DNA of 64,000 nt from GWE2-40-63 sp050179685 (GTDB lineage: Bacteria; Bacteroidota; Bacteroidia; Bacteroidales; SZUA-534). Position numbers and translations under genes: made by a program. A model generated the notes under the pieces. It saw only the letters and a program-made list of their open reading frames with translations, searched no databases and was not told the origin of the DNA. The DNA lies in NCBI GenBank assembly GCA_050179685.1, contig JBFXEW010000016.1:1-64000 (forward strand). Direction: 5' to 3'. This document shows, piece by piece, positions 51,551-61,302 of this stretch; the stretch's first letter is position 1; the number at the start of each line of letters is the position of its first letter.

Positions 51551-54500
51551 AGTTTCTTTTTTTTACCAAATCGGAGGGGGCCTTTTTATAATATTTTTTG
51601 AATATGCGGCTAAAGTATTTGGGGTCGTTAAACCCGGTAGTATAAGCTACCTCGCTAATCTGTAATTCGCCCAGTTGCAATAATTCATGAGCTTTTTTCA
51701 GGCGATAGGTATTAATAAATTCGTTGGCCGAAAGATTGGTGATGGCTTTAAGTTTATTGTAGAGCTGGCTTCGGCTTACAAACATTTCGGAGGCAAACTG
51801 ATCGACATCGAAAGTTGGATCGGTATAAAATTTCTTAACTATTTCGTTTGCTTTGGTAAAAAAGCGGGAGTCGAGGTTCGATAAAGTCAATTCATCGGGA
51901 TTTACCTCTTCGAGTTTGCCAAACTTGGCGCGTAGTTTATTTCGGTTTTCAATAAAGCCCTGAATCTTGGCTAAAAGCAAATCCATATTAAAGGGTTTTA
52001 CCATATAATCGTCGGCTCCTTGTTTAATGCCTTCAATTTGCTCATCGGTGGTAATTTTTGCGGTAAGCAGAATTATGGGGATGTGACTGGTGTAAAAGTT
52101 GTTTTTTATTTTTTTGCACAATTCCAGCCCGTCCATTTCAGGCATCATTATATCGCTGATAATAATTGAAGGCGATTCTTTTTTAGCCAGTTCATAACCG
52201 ATGCTTCCGTTTTCGGCTTCAATGGTTGTAAAATAAGGAGCCAGATTTGAACAAATAAACGAACGCATGTCGGTATTATCCTCGATAACCAGAACTTTTT
52301 CGATAACATCGCCCGAAAGGTTATATTCTGAAGTTTTGGTTTCAATAATTTGTTCGCTTAACAGGGCCACTTTATCTTTCAGGCTCGATTCAAAAATTTG
52401 TCCGGTAGTATCAATCTCGTGGCTTGCAAAAACATTTCGGTTAACCGGAATTTCAATTTTAAATGTGCTTCCTTTTCCGGGTTCACTTTCCACCGAAATG
52501 GTTCCGTACATAATCTCTACCAGGCTTTTTACCATCGACAAGCCAATGCCGGTTCCGGCTCTTTTGTGCTTGCGCGATTCGGTGACCTGCAAAAACCGGT
52601 CGAACAGCTTTTTAATCTGATTGGCTTCAATTCCTTCGCCGGTGTCGCTAATACTTATGGTGAGCAAGTCGTAAAGGTTTTCTTTTTTCGATGAGGCTGT
52701 AAGTTGAATGGAGTGGCCCTGTGGGGTAAATTTAAAAGCATTCGAGAGCAAATTGTAAAGAACATTTTCTAGTTTTTCTTTATCAATCCATGCGGTTTGC
52801 GATACCTGAATTTTATGCGAATAGTTTATCTGATTTTTCTGTGCAAGTTCTTCAAATGTGTTGAAAATCTCCAAAAGAAAAGGCTTGGTTTCAGTTAATT
52901 CAACCTGAAGACTTTGGTTTCCGGTTTCAATTTTTCTGATTTCGAGCAATTGCCTGATAAGCATTAGCAGGCGTAAAGCGTTTCGGTTGATAATATTTAG
53001 CAGATGGTGGGTTTCCTTATCGTCTTTAAATTGTTTAAGTAAACGCTCAATGGGCGATAAAATAAGTGTTAGCGGTGTTTGAAATTCGTGCGAGATATTG
53101 GTGAAAAATCTCAATTGCAGCAGGTTTATTTCGTTAACTTTTTGATTTAATACAATGAGTTCGTCGCGCTGTTTTGATATTTCGGAGTTTTTTGATTCAA
53201 GTTCTTCTTTTTGATGTTCAATCTGTATTTGACGATTCTCAAGCTGATGGTTGGTTTCAATAAGTTCGTTTGCCTGTTGTTCCAAAATTACTTTCTGGTC
53301 TTCAATTTTTTGGGTTCTGCGTTGTACTTTTTCTTCGAGTAATTTTTTCTGAAGAATAATGCGCCGCATCTGATACCGGATAAAAAGATAGGTTAACAGC
53401 GTTACAAACAAGAACAGTGAGATGGCAAACCAAACTGTTTTCCAAAAAGGAGGCGTAACAATAATACTTACCTGGGTTGGTTCTTCGGTCCAGATTCCAT
53501 CGCAGTTCGATGCTCTTAGCAAAAAAGTGTAGGTTCCGCCTTCCAGGTTGTTGTAGCTGGCAAAGCGGCGTTGTGACGATACATTCACCCATTCTTTATC
53601 AATTTCGCTCATTTTGTATTCATACCTCGATTTTTCGGGCTGGTAATAATCAAAGGCAGAAAAATCGAACGAGATATTGTTGTCTTTATAGGTAAGGAAA
53701 ATGGTATCTACATCGTAAATTGGTTTTGTTATAACTACTTTTTTGTGAAATTTTGCGCCCGGATTAACTTCCTGATTATAAATTTTTAAACGGGTTATTT
53801 TAGGGGTGGGAATGTAACTGTAATCGTAAAAGTGGTCTGGATTAAAATAATTCAATCCCTGAATGCCTCCAAAGTATAAAATTCCATCTTCCGATTTATG
53901 CGAAGCCGACCAATAAAACTGGTTGTTGAGTAAGCCGTCTTGTTTAAAAAAATTACGTATGGTATTGTTCCGGGTATTTAATACGCTTAATCCGTAGTCG
54001 GTACTTATCCAAATTTTATGGTGTCTATCTTCCTGAATACCATATACAACATTATTGGCAATGCCATCTTCGCTGGTGTAGGTCTTAAAAACAAGTTCGT
54101 TTTCTGCATTGAAATACGAATGCGCCAGACCATGTCCATAAGTTCCAATCCAGATATCGCCGTTGGAATCTTCCATTAATGAAATAACATAATCACCGGG
54201 CAGCGATGATTCGTTGTTGGGCAGATGTTTGTAAAACTCCAGTTGACTGATTATTATATCATCGTCTTTGGTTTCGCGCAAAGAGCTTTGCGGAAAACGA
54301 AAAAGTCCGTTGCGGGTGCCAATCCAATAATAGCCTTTTGAGTCGAGCAATACACAGCCAATTTCAGTTAACTGGGGATTGTGGTTAAGCGGTGCATTTA
54401 ATGTGGTAAATTTGTGGTTGTTGTAGCTTAACATCGACAAACCACCTTGTGTTCCAATTAATAAATAACCCAATGGATTATCAACCAGCGATGATACAAA

Positions 54501-55895
54501 TCCATCCACCAAATCGTTTGTGTATTTAGGATCGGATAAGGTAATACGGTCAATCATAATTTGCTTGCCATTGGTAGTAAGCGCATTTAAACCTCCGCCC
54601 CAGGTACCTACATACAATATTCCGTTTTTTCCTCTGACAATTGAGGTGACATAATCGCTGCTTAACGATAGCGGATTGGTAGCACTATAAGTAAAATGTG
54701 AAAATTTATGCTGAGCAATAGTAAGCAGATTCAAACCTCCGCCTGCGGTACCTATCCAAAGATTATTATTTTCGCGCAGTACTGAGTTTATGGTGTTGTT
54801 ATTCAAACTGTTTGGGTTATTTGGATTGTGGGTGTAAAACGATAGTGGATTTTGAAAAATATTAAATTTATTGATCCCTCCTTTTTCTGTTCCAATCCAT
54901 ATGTTTCCGCTGGAATCGCAAAACAACGCATTTACAAATTCGTTGTTAATCGAAAAGTTTTCCGGTCCATCTTTGCTAAAATCTGAAAAAATACCCGCAT
55001 CAATATCCAGGCTTTGTAAACCACCCAGCGATGCAATTAATATTTGTCCCGAGATATCCTGGCGAACCATATTTACGGTCCCGTGTTTCAGCGCGTTTGA
55101 CGTATTTGATGCCGGATACCAGTTTAGTGTTTTATTCTCGTGGCGAAGTATAAATAGTCCGTTGTTGGTTGCAAAGTACAGGTTTTTTTGGTTGTCGTCA
55201 TAAATATCGTTAATATACGATTCAGGAGGCAAAACCCTATCGGCCTCCGGCTCAATAAATTTATTGCTGATTGAATCAAAAATAAAATATCCATCACTGG
55301 TTCCCGCAAAAATATTTCCATCACTTGCCTGGTATAAAACATTTACCTGGTTGTTAGCCAGGTTATTCTTTGCCTGACAGTATTGGGCGTGAATTTGATA
55401 CGAATCTTTTAGTCCCTTTAATAAAAATATACCCTGATTGTCAGTAGCTACCCAAACTTTGTTTTTAATTGAAACGATTGAACTTACTTTACGGATGGGT
55501 TCTCCTAGCTCACTGCTATCAGTAAATTGAGTGATTTGTTTTTTATTGTGGTCAAAATACGATAATCCTTTTAACGAACCCACCCATACCAGGTTACGGG
55601 TGCCGGGAGTTATGGTGCGAATTAAATTGTCGGGCAAAGCGTGGTGATTCGATTCATCAGCCTGAAACAATTCAAAATGATACGAATCGTAACGACAAAT
55701 ACCATTGTTGGTACCAAACCACATAAAACCATAATGGTCTTTTGTAATGCAGGTAATGGTGTTTTGTGGTAAGCCATCTTCAATCATATAATACTGAAAG
55801 CGATAATTTCGCGAACTATTTGATTGGCCAAAAGTAAGTTGCGTATTTGGCAATGAAAATATTAGAATAATAAGGAGGAGGATAAGTTTCGACAT
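51549..55895 (-). CDS. Hybrid two-component system regulator (HTCS) of the arabinose-polymer locus
   Basis: A 1448-residue one-protein signalling system. Signal peptide (about 1-23); a large periplasmic sensor of two beta-propellers built from two-component propeller repeats (about 30-690, blades such as 'NIWIGTEKGGINKFN' and 'DIWIGTYGHGLAHSY'); a Y_Y_Y domain (about 720-800); one transmembrane helix (about 815-838) and a coiled coil. In the cytoplasm follow a histidine-kinase domain with ISHEFQTPLTLILSP (phospho-His about 938), N-box NLLSNAFKFTP, DTGEGI and GTGIGLSM. Next come a receiver with SDIMMPEMDG (phospho-Asp about 1248) and an AraC-type helix-turn-helix (about 1350-1448, ending DPKYFSRIFKKYYKKAPSDLV). 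HTCS proteins sense breakdown products of the target glycan and activate the adjacent locus. Here it diverges from that locus, so an arabinose-containing oligosaccharide is the likely signal. Confidence 0.94.
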   Translation of the reverse strand: MSKLILLLIILIFSLPNTQLTFGQSNSSRNYRFQYYMIEDGLPQNTITCITKDHYGFMWFGTNNGICRYDSYHFELFQADESNHHALPDNLIRTITPGTRNLVWVGSLKGLSYFDHNKKQITQFTDSSELGEPIRKVSSIVSIKNKVWVATDNQGIFLLKGLKDSYQIHAQYCQAKNNLANNQVNVLYQASDGNIFAGTSDGYFIFDSISNKFIEPEADRVLPPESYINDIYDDNQKNLYFATNNGLFILRHENKTLNWYPASNTSNALKHGTVNMVRQDISGQILIASLGGLQSLDIDAGIFSDFSKDGPENFSINNEFVNALFCDSSGNIWIGTEKGGINKFNIFQNPLSFYTHNPNNPNSLNNNTINSVLRENNNLWIGTAGGGLNLLTIAQHKFSHFTYSATNPLSLSSDYVTSIVRGKNGILYVGTWGGGLNALTTNGKQIMIDRITLSDPKYTNDLVDGFVSSLVDNPLGYLLIGTQGGLSMLSYNNHKFTTLNAPLNHNPQLTEIGCVLLDSKGYYWIGTRNGLFRFPQSSLRETKDDDIIISQLEFYKHLPNNESSLPGDYVISLMEDSNGDIWIGTYGHGLAHSYFNAENELVFKTYTSEDGIANNVVYGIQEDRHHKIWISTDYGLSVLNTRNNTIRNFFKQDGLLNNQFYWSASHKSEDGILYFGGIQGLNYFNPDHFYDYSYIPTPKITRLKIYNQEVNPGAKFHKKVVITKPIYDVDTIFLTYKDNNISFDFSAFDYYQPEKSRYEYKMSEIDKEWVNVSSQRRFASYNNLEGGTYTFLLRASNCDGIWTEEPTQVSIIVTPPFWKTVWFAISLFLFVTLLTYLFIRYQMRRIILQKKLLEEKVQRRTQKIEDQKVILEQQANELIETNHQLENRQIQIEHQKEELESKNSEISKQRDELIVLNQKVNEINLLQLRFFTNISHEFQTPLTLILSPIERLLKQFKDDKETHHLLNIINRNALRLLMLIRQLLEIRKIETGNQSLQVELTETKPFLLEIFNTFEELAQKNQINYSHKIQVSQTAWIDKEKLENVLYNLLSNAFKFTPQGHSIQLTASSKKENLYDLLTISISDTGEGIEANQIKKLFDRFLQVTESRKHKRAGTGIGLSMVKSLVEIMYGTISVESEPGKGSTFKIEIPVNRNVFASHEIDTTGQIFESSLKDKVALLSEQIIETKTSEYNLSGDVIEKVLVIEDNTDMRSFICSNLAPYFTTIEAENGSIGYELAKKESPSIIISDIMMPEMDGLELCKKIKNNFYTSHIPIILLTAKITTDEQIEGIKQGADDYMVKPFNMDLLLAKIQGFIENRNKLRAKFGKLEEVNPDELTLSNLDSRFFTKANEIVKKFYTDPTFDVDQFASEMFVSRSQLYNKLKAITNLSANEFINTYRLKKAHELLQLGELQISEVAYTTGFNDPKYFSRIFKKYYKKAPSDLVKKRN

Positions 55896-56316
55896 GTCGT
55901 TTTTTTTTACCTTCTAAAAATACAAATTCTTATCAAATTATTCTAATGCAGAAAACTGGTTTTATATGGGTTTGCTGCTGGTGTTTTAAAAAGAGTTTAG
56001 TCAGGTTAGAAATGTTTTTTTAACCGGTAAACAATATCAAATCTACGGTTCCTAATTTTAGAATATAGTTTATCTGAAAGTTTTTTGAATACAGAAATCA
56101 ATTAAAAAGTGTGTTTTGCTTAAAAATCTTCTATTTAGTAAGGATAACAGTAACTTAGACTAGTTCTATTTTTACACTTTTATCCATTTGTCCACCTCAA
56201 ATACCTATGTGTACACTTTGTTAAGAAAGGTTAAAATTAATTTTATACCGAATAAAAAATGGCTAATACTATTTAGAAGGGTAAAAAGGGGATGAATTAA
56301 ATCTAATTTATATATA
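55896..56316. promoter_or_regulatory. Divergent regulatory region between HTCS and the utilisation locus
   Basis: No gene is visible. TACACTTT occurs twice in direct orientation (56173-56180 and 56212-56219, 39 bp apart), a possible activator site. Between them ATTTGTCCACCT (56186-56197) is the inverted form of the AGGTGGAYAAAT motif found upstream of araR. No exact TAnnTTTG box was found on either strand, consistent with an activator-dependent promoter. Confidence 0.5.
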
Positions 56317-56359
56317 ATGAAAACAACTAAACTAGGGATTTATGAAAACAACTAAACTA
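56317..56359 (+). repeat. 25-bp tandem duplication covering the start codon of the lipoprotein gene
   Basis: ATGAAAACAACTAAACTA occurs at 56317-56334 and again at 56342-56359. The upstream copy opens a 12-codon frame (MKTTKLGIYENN) that stops at 56353-56355, inside the real gene. The offset is 25 bp, so the two starts are in different frames. Confidence 0.85.
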
Positions 56360-58036
56360 TTGATGCGCGTTTTAAGCGTTGCAATTTTGGTAGCAATTGG
56401 CTTAGTTGGGTGCGACGATTTGGATATTTATTCAATTGATGCACCCGCTGACCTGCAAGACAGGATTGACTCAATTGAAGCTGCCAAACCAAATACAGGT
56501 GACACTACGTACCTTACTATTGCTACACCAATTGTTGGTGCTGAAGATAACAGTGCCGCCTGGTGGACAGCTTTTTCTGATTACTTCAGCATTCCTACAA
56601 ACAAATTATTGCATTTAGAGTTTGTGAACCACGGAACCGGTGTAAACAACTGGAACAACTGGAATCTTGCTATTATCAATGAAATAGCAGACCGTGATGG
56701 TGAAGGTTATGCAGAATATTTTGTGCTTCGTTCTGATGCTTATGGTTGGGGTAACGATGATTTCGATTTAGCTCTGATTTCCCACAATTATCCTGATACC
56801 GACGAGGATGGTGATATTTGGAACGACTTCCGCACTACCATGCAGGGCGCTTATGTTACTATCGAAGTTGACCACTCGCCCACCGGCAATGTCTTTTTAA
56901 CAGCTACTGCCGAGGGAACAAATGGTGTAGAACTGGAGATGACTTATAACCAGCCGGTTTCGGCCAGTGCCGATATCGTGGCTTTTTTAATTTGTGATGG
57001 CAGTTATTTTGAGATGAAAAAGGCCTACCTTATTCCATCAAAAGTAACTGCTGTAGAAGACGTAGCCCCTGTTTCTATTGCAGTGGAAGGAACTCCTGCT
57101 TTTGTTGAATTAGGCGACGAAGACTTTTGGGGTGATGCCGTAGCTACAGTTACTTTTGCTGATGGTTCTTCTACAGAAGTTGATACTGCAGATATAACTT
57201 TCAATGTTGTTCCCGATATGACAACAGTCGGAGAAAAGACAGTGGTTGTAGCTTATAGCAAAACCAAGCAGGGTGCATTTAGCCAGGCTGTGTCAACCTT
57301 TTATACTTTGGTAGTATCTAATGCGGTTACTGTTCTTGAAGTTACTACGTTGCCAAATGTAACAACATATACTTTCCCGGGTCCGGCAGCACCTGTGTTT
57401 AATCCAACAGGTATGGTTGTAACTGCTACCTATTCTGACGGTACTACTGGTGTGATTCCAAATGAGAATCTTCGCTTCGCGAATCCGGGAGGAGATGGTG
57501 CGCAGGATGCTGTTATTACTTATGTTGGCGCAACAAGTACAGTTACAACAACATGCCCGATAACTAATGTAATGGGAGGAGTCTATCAGGTAGGTACTGA
57601 TTTGTTGACCGCATGGTGGACCGTATTCTCTAATAACTATCCGGTTCCATCAGGTGAAAGTAGGACATTTAAAATGAAATGTTATTCCGATAATGCTGCT
57701 AATTGGCATAGCCCAAGTACAATTCTTCGCAAAGCTAATATGGCAGAGTATGCTGTTGTCCGCATGGATAACTTTGGATGGGGCGATGGATATAGCACTG
57801 CAACATTAACATCAGACTGGGATTGGGATGTGTTTACAGCAAATATTAATGATTCTGATATAGAAATCACAATAACAAATAATGGTGACAATACAGCTGA
57901 TATTGAATACAATGTTACCTACGCTAATGGTAATACCCATTTCCAAAAATATGCGGGTATAACTGTAGATAGTTCTGATTTAACTACAGCACTTGTGATA
58001 GAGGGAGCTTACCTCGATATAACCTCAGTTGAATAA
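56342..58036 (+). CDS. Surface lipoprotein with duplicated carbohydrate-binding-like modules and Ig-like domains
   Basis: A 564-residue lipoprotein (lipobox IGLVGC, Cys 24). Two homologous modules flank the centre: A (about residues 70-230, AWWTAFSDYFSIP...EYFVLRSDAYGWGNDD...FLICDGSYFEMKKAYL) and B (about 418-564, AWWTVFSNNYPVP...EYAVVRMDNFGWGDGY...VIEGAYLDI). Between them lie two bacterial Ig-like domains (about 235-325 and 335-410: ATVTFADGSSTEVDTADITF; VTATYSDGTTGVIPNENLRF). Conserved Trp and Tyr in each module suit sugar stacking. It occupies the place of a surface glycan-binding protein but, unusually, precedes susC. No catalytic motif is visible. Function is inferred; I recognise the module but know no formal family name for it. 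Confidence 0.78.
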   Translation: MKTTKLLMRVLSVAILVAIGLVGCDDLDIYSIDAPADLQDRIDSIEAAKPNTGDTTYLTIATPIVGAEDNSAAWWTAFSDYFSIPTNKLLHLEFVNHGTGVNNWNNWNLAIINEIADRDGEGYAEYFVLRSDAYGWGNDDFDLALISHNYPDTDEDGDIWNDFRTTMQGAYVTIEVDHSPTGNVFLTATAEGTNGVELEMTYNQPVSASADIVAFLICDGSYFEMKKAYLIPSKVTAVEDVAPVSIAVEGTPAFVELGDEDFWGDAVATVTFADGSSTEVDTADITFNVVPDMTTVGEKTVVVAYSKTKQGAFSQAVSTFYTLVVSNAVTVLEVTTLPNVTTYTFPGPAAPVFNPTGMVVTATYSDGTTGVIPNENLRFANPGGDGAQDAVITYVGATSTVTTTCPITNVMGGVYQVGTDLLTAWWTVFSNNYPVPSGESRTFKMKCYSDNAANWHSPSTILRKANMAEYAVVRMDNFGWGDGYSTATLTSDWDWDVFTANINDSDIEITITNNGDNTADIEYNVTYANGNTHFQKYAGITVDSSDLTTALVIEGAYLDITSVE

Positions 58037-58062
58037 TCACTATGATAAAAAATATTTAAACT

Positions 58063-61000
58063 ATGAAATATTTATATTTAATTCTTTTGGGATTGCTGGC
58101 ATTTGTACCGGCAACATATGCCGAAGACAACGATAATGCTGATCAGAGGTCAATGGTTCAAACAGACGACATTACTGTTAAAGGTAAAATCGTTGACGAA
58201 AATGGCGAGCCCCTTCCTGGTGCAAGTATAATACAGAAAGGTACATCCATTGGTACCATTTCCGACGCTAATGGTAGCTTCCTGCTTTCAGTTCCTTCAG
58301 ATGCTACACTAATTGTTTCTTTTATAGGATTCAAAAGTATTGAAGTAAACGTGAAGGAAGAACAGATCTTGGAGTCATCACCCTGGCTTCTGATTTAATT
58401 GGACTTGAACAAGTTGTAGTAATTGGTTACGGTACACAACGTAAGGTTGACCTCACGGGTTCCGTAGCTGTTGTTAATACTGAAGAGATGAAGAAAGTGT
58501 CACACTCAAACATCTCCACAATGCTTGAAGGAAAAGTAGCCGGCGTTCAAATTACCAGCGACGGACAACCGGGAGCCGATCCTACGGTACGTATCCGTGG
58601 TATTGGTTCGTTTGGTAGTACTGCACCGCTGTATGTTATTGATGGCGTTCCCATGGGTACAACCATACGCGACTTCTCACCAAACGATATCGAAAGCCTT
58701 CAGGTACTAAAAGATGCATCTGCTGCTGCAATTTACGGTTCACGTGCAGCCAACGGGGTAGTTATCATCACTACCAAGCAGGGTAAAAAGAACCAGGCCA
58801 TGAAGATAGACTACAGTGGTTATGTTGGTTTAGATAAAGTGAAGAGTGGAGTTTACGATGTAATGGATTCAGAGCAATACGGCCAATATATCAACATGGC
58901 GTACACGAACAGTGGCATGGATGTTCCTTTTGGTTACAATCCGACAAGCGACAAATATTTATATAACGCTGATGGTACTGCAAAAGTAAATACCAATTGG
59001 TTCGATGAAGCATTTAAAACGGGCATTCGCCAGAATCACAACATCAATATGTCGGGAGGTGGCGAGTTTAATACCTATAATGTTGGTATTGACTATTATA
59101 GTCAGAACGGAACCATGGAAGGAGCCGGACCTAATTTCGATCGGTATACGGTCCGAATCAACAACAGTATGGATGTTAAGTTTATTAAATTCAAAACAAA
59201 CATCGTATATAGTCACAGTGATCAGGATAATATGGCTCTCAGTAACGCCAATGAATACGTAGCGGGTCTCTATGGTGCACAATTTCCGGTAATGGCTTCA
59301 GCCCTAATTACACCTCCTACCATAAGAGCTTATGATCCATCAACCTGGGTGCTTGACGATAAGATTTCAGCTGCATCGGAATACAGTTACGACTCGTACG
59401 GTTTTGGTACCTATTATGATGATGTGCATGGAGACTTACGCGTAACGAACGTGTTACTTACCAATAGTTTGCTAAAAAGAAATTCCATTGTGGATCGCAT
59501 TGTGGCAACTGGTTCTGTTAACGTTGACTTTATGGAAATGTTAGGCGTCAGTAACAATAATCATAAGCTGGCCTATAACCTGAACCTGTCGCAGAGTAAA
59601 ACTGCTGTAAAAAGCCTTACCTTTGTACCCTCATTTATACAGAGTACAACCAATTACTTATCAAAGAGCAGTGAGATTCTAACTCACGAGGCGGTTAACT
59701 ATAGCGATGGGTTGATAGAAAATACCCTGACTTACGATGGTGTGTTCGGTCGCAATAATCTCAACGTGGTTGTTGGTCAGACTTTTGAACGCAATTATGA
59801 ATACAGACTCACCGGTGTAGGCTATACCTTGTCGGAACCATACTATCTGCATTTAAACAATGCAGAAGAGAGTGATGCTACAAGCTATGAAAGCGAAAGT
59901 ACACTGGCTTCGTATATCGGTCGTATTAATTACAATTTCGATGAGAAATACCTTTTGTCGGCAACTGTACGTCGCGATGCTTCAAGCCGTCTTTCAGCAA
60001 AAGACCGGACCGATTGGTTCCCTTCTGTTTCAGCAGGTTGGCGTATCGATCGTGAAAGCTTCTTTCCTGTAGCTCAAACCACAATTAACTTGTTCAAGAT
60101 TCGCGGTAGTTACGGTGAACTGGGAAATATTGTGAACCTTGGTCCTTACAACTACATGCTTACGATGTATCGAAATGACTATACCTATAGTTTTGGTAAT
60201 TCGAAAGTGACCGGCTCATCCATTTCAAACTATGTAAACGAAGTGCTTAGATGGGAAAAAAAGAAAATGCTTGATTTGGGACTTGATCTAGCTATGTTTA
60301 ATAATAAGTTAGAGTTTACCTTTGGTTACTATAAGTCTATTTCTGAAGAACTCCACTATGATGTGCCTGTTCCGGCAGAAGCTGGTGTTACTAACGATAT
60401 TGTAAAAATGAATGCAGCAACTATGGAAAACTCTGGTTTCGAATTCCTTCTTGCTTATCACAATCGCGATCACGCAGTTAAGTTTGATGTTTCAGCCAAC
60501 TTATCAACTTTGGCGAACGAAGTAACCAAATTGGGTGTATTAAACACTCCAATTACCAATGGGAATAGCCGCACAGAAGTAGGCCGTGAAGTAGGCGAGT
60601 TTTATGGTTTGGTTTCTGAAGGCATCTTTCAATCGCAAGCGGAAATTGACAATAACTACAACGAGGAAGGCGGATTAGTGACACAGAATGGAGCACAACC
60701 AGGTGATGTGAAGTATAAAGATGTGAACAACGATGGTACAATTACCCTCGAAGGGGACCAAACATTCCTGGGCAGTGGTCTGGCTAAAATTCATTATGGC
60801 TTAAATGTTCGGGCTGAATATAAAGGTTTTGATTTGAGTGTTTCTACCTATGGAGCAGCTAAATTTAATGCAGTCGACTTTGTAGATGTTACCTTGCGTG
60901 GCTCATACGGCGCACTTAATAAGAGTACCGATTTGTTGAATGCCTGGACTCCGGAGAATACAAACACAGATGTACCCCGCGTAGCCTACAAAACATCGAG

Positions 61001-61277
61001 TTCAATTACCAATGATTTGTTCAGCCAGCGTTTTATTCAAAATGCATCTTATTTTAAAATTGCAAATATCGAACTGGGTTATAGCTTTCCTGATAGCTGG
61101 TTTAATGACTATGTTAAAGGACTTCGAATTTACGCATCGGGTCAAAATCTAGCCACTTTGTCAAAATACAGAGGTTATAACGTCGATTTTGCCGGAGGTA
61201 CATTCACTCCGGGATATAACTATGCTTCGTACCCAACACCACGAACCATAATGTTTGGAGCGCAATTTTCATTCTAA
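58063..61277 (+). pseudogene. susC: SusC/RagA-like TonB-dependent glycan transporter with a one-base frameshift
   Basis: The gene would encode about 1070 residues. Frame one (58063-58398) gives the signal peptide (MKYLYLILLGLLAFVPATYA) and carboxypeptidase-regulatory-like domain (VKGKIVDENGEPLPGASIIQKG...FIGFKSIEVNVKEEQ). It then drifts into ESSPWLLI and stops. The next frame supplies DLGVITLASDLIGLEQVVVIGYGTQ, the plug ('MLEGKVAGVQITSDGQPGADPTVRIRGIGSFG') and the barrel ending GAQFSF. The switch falls at 58363-58366, where CAGATCTT would restore the frame if it read CAGGATCTT, so one G is missing. There is no long homopolymer. It imports oligosaccharides with SusD when intact. A lesion or sequencing indel are both possible. 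Confidence 0.9.
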
Positions 61278-61302
61278 AATATAATTTTAATACGATATCA
61301 AT

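Noticed and set aside
58363..58400. Programmed frameshift in susC
   Set aside because: No slippery heptamer or downstream structure is evident; a single missing G explains the shift.
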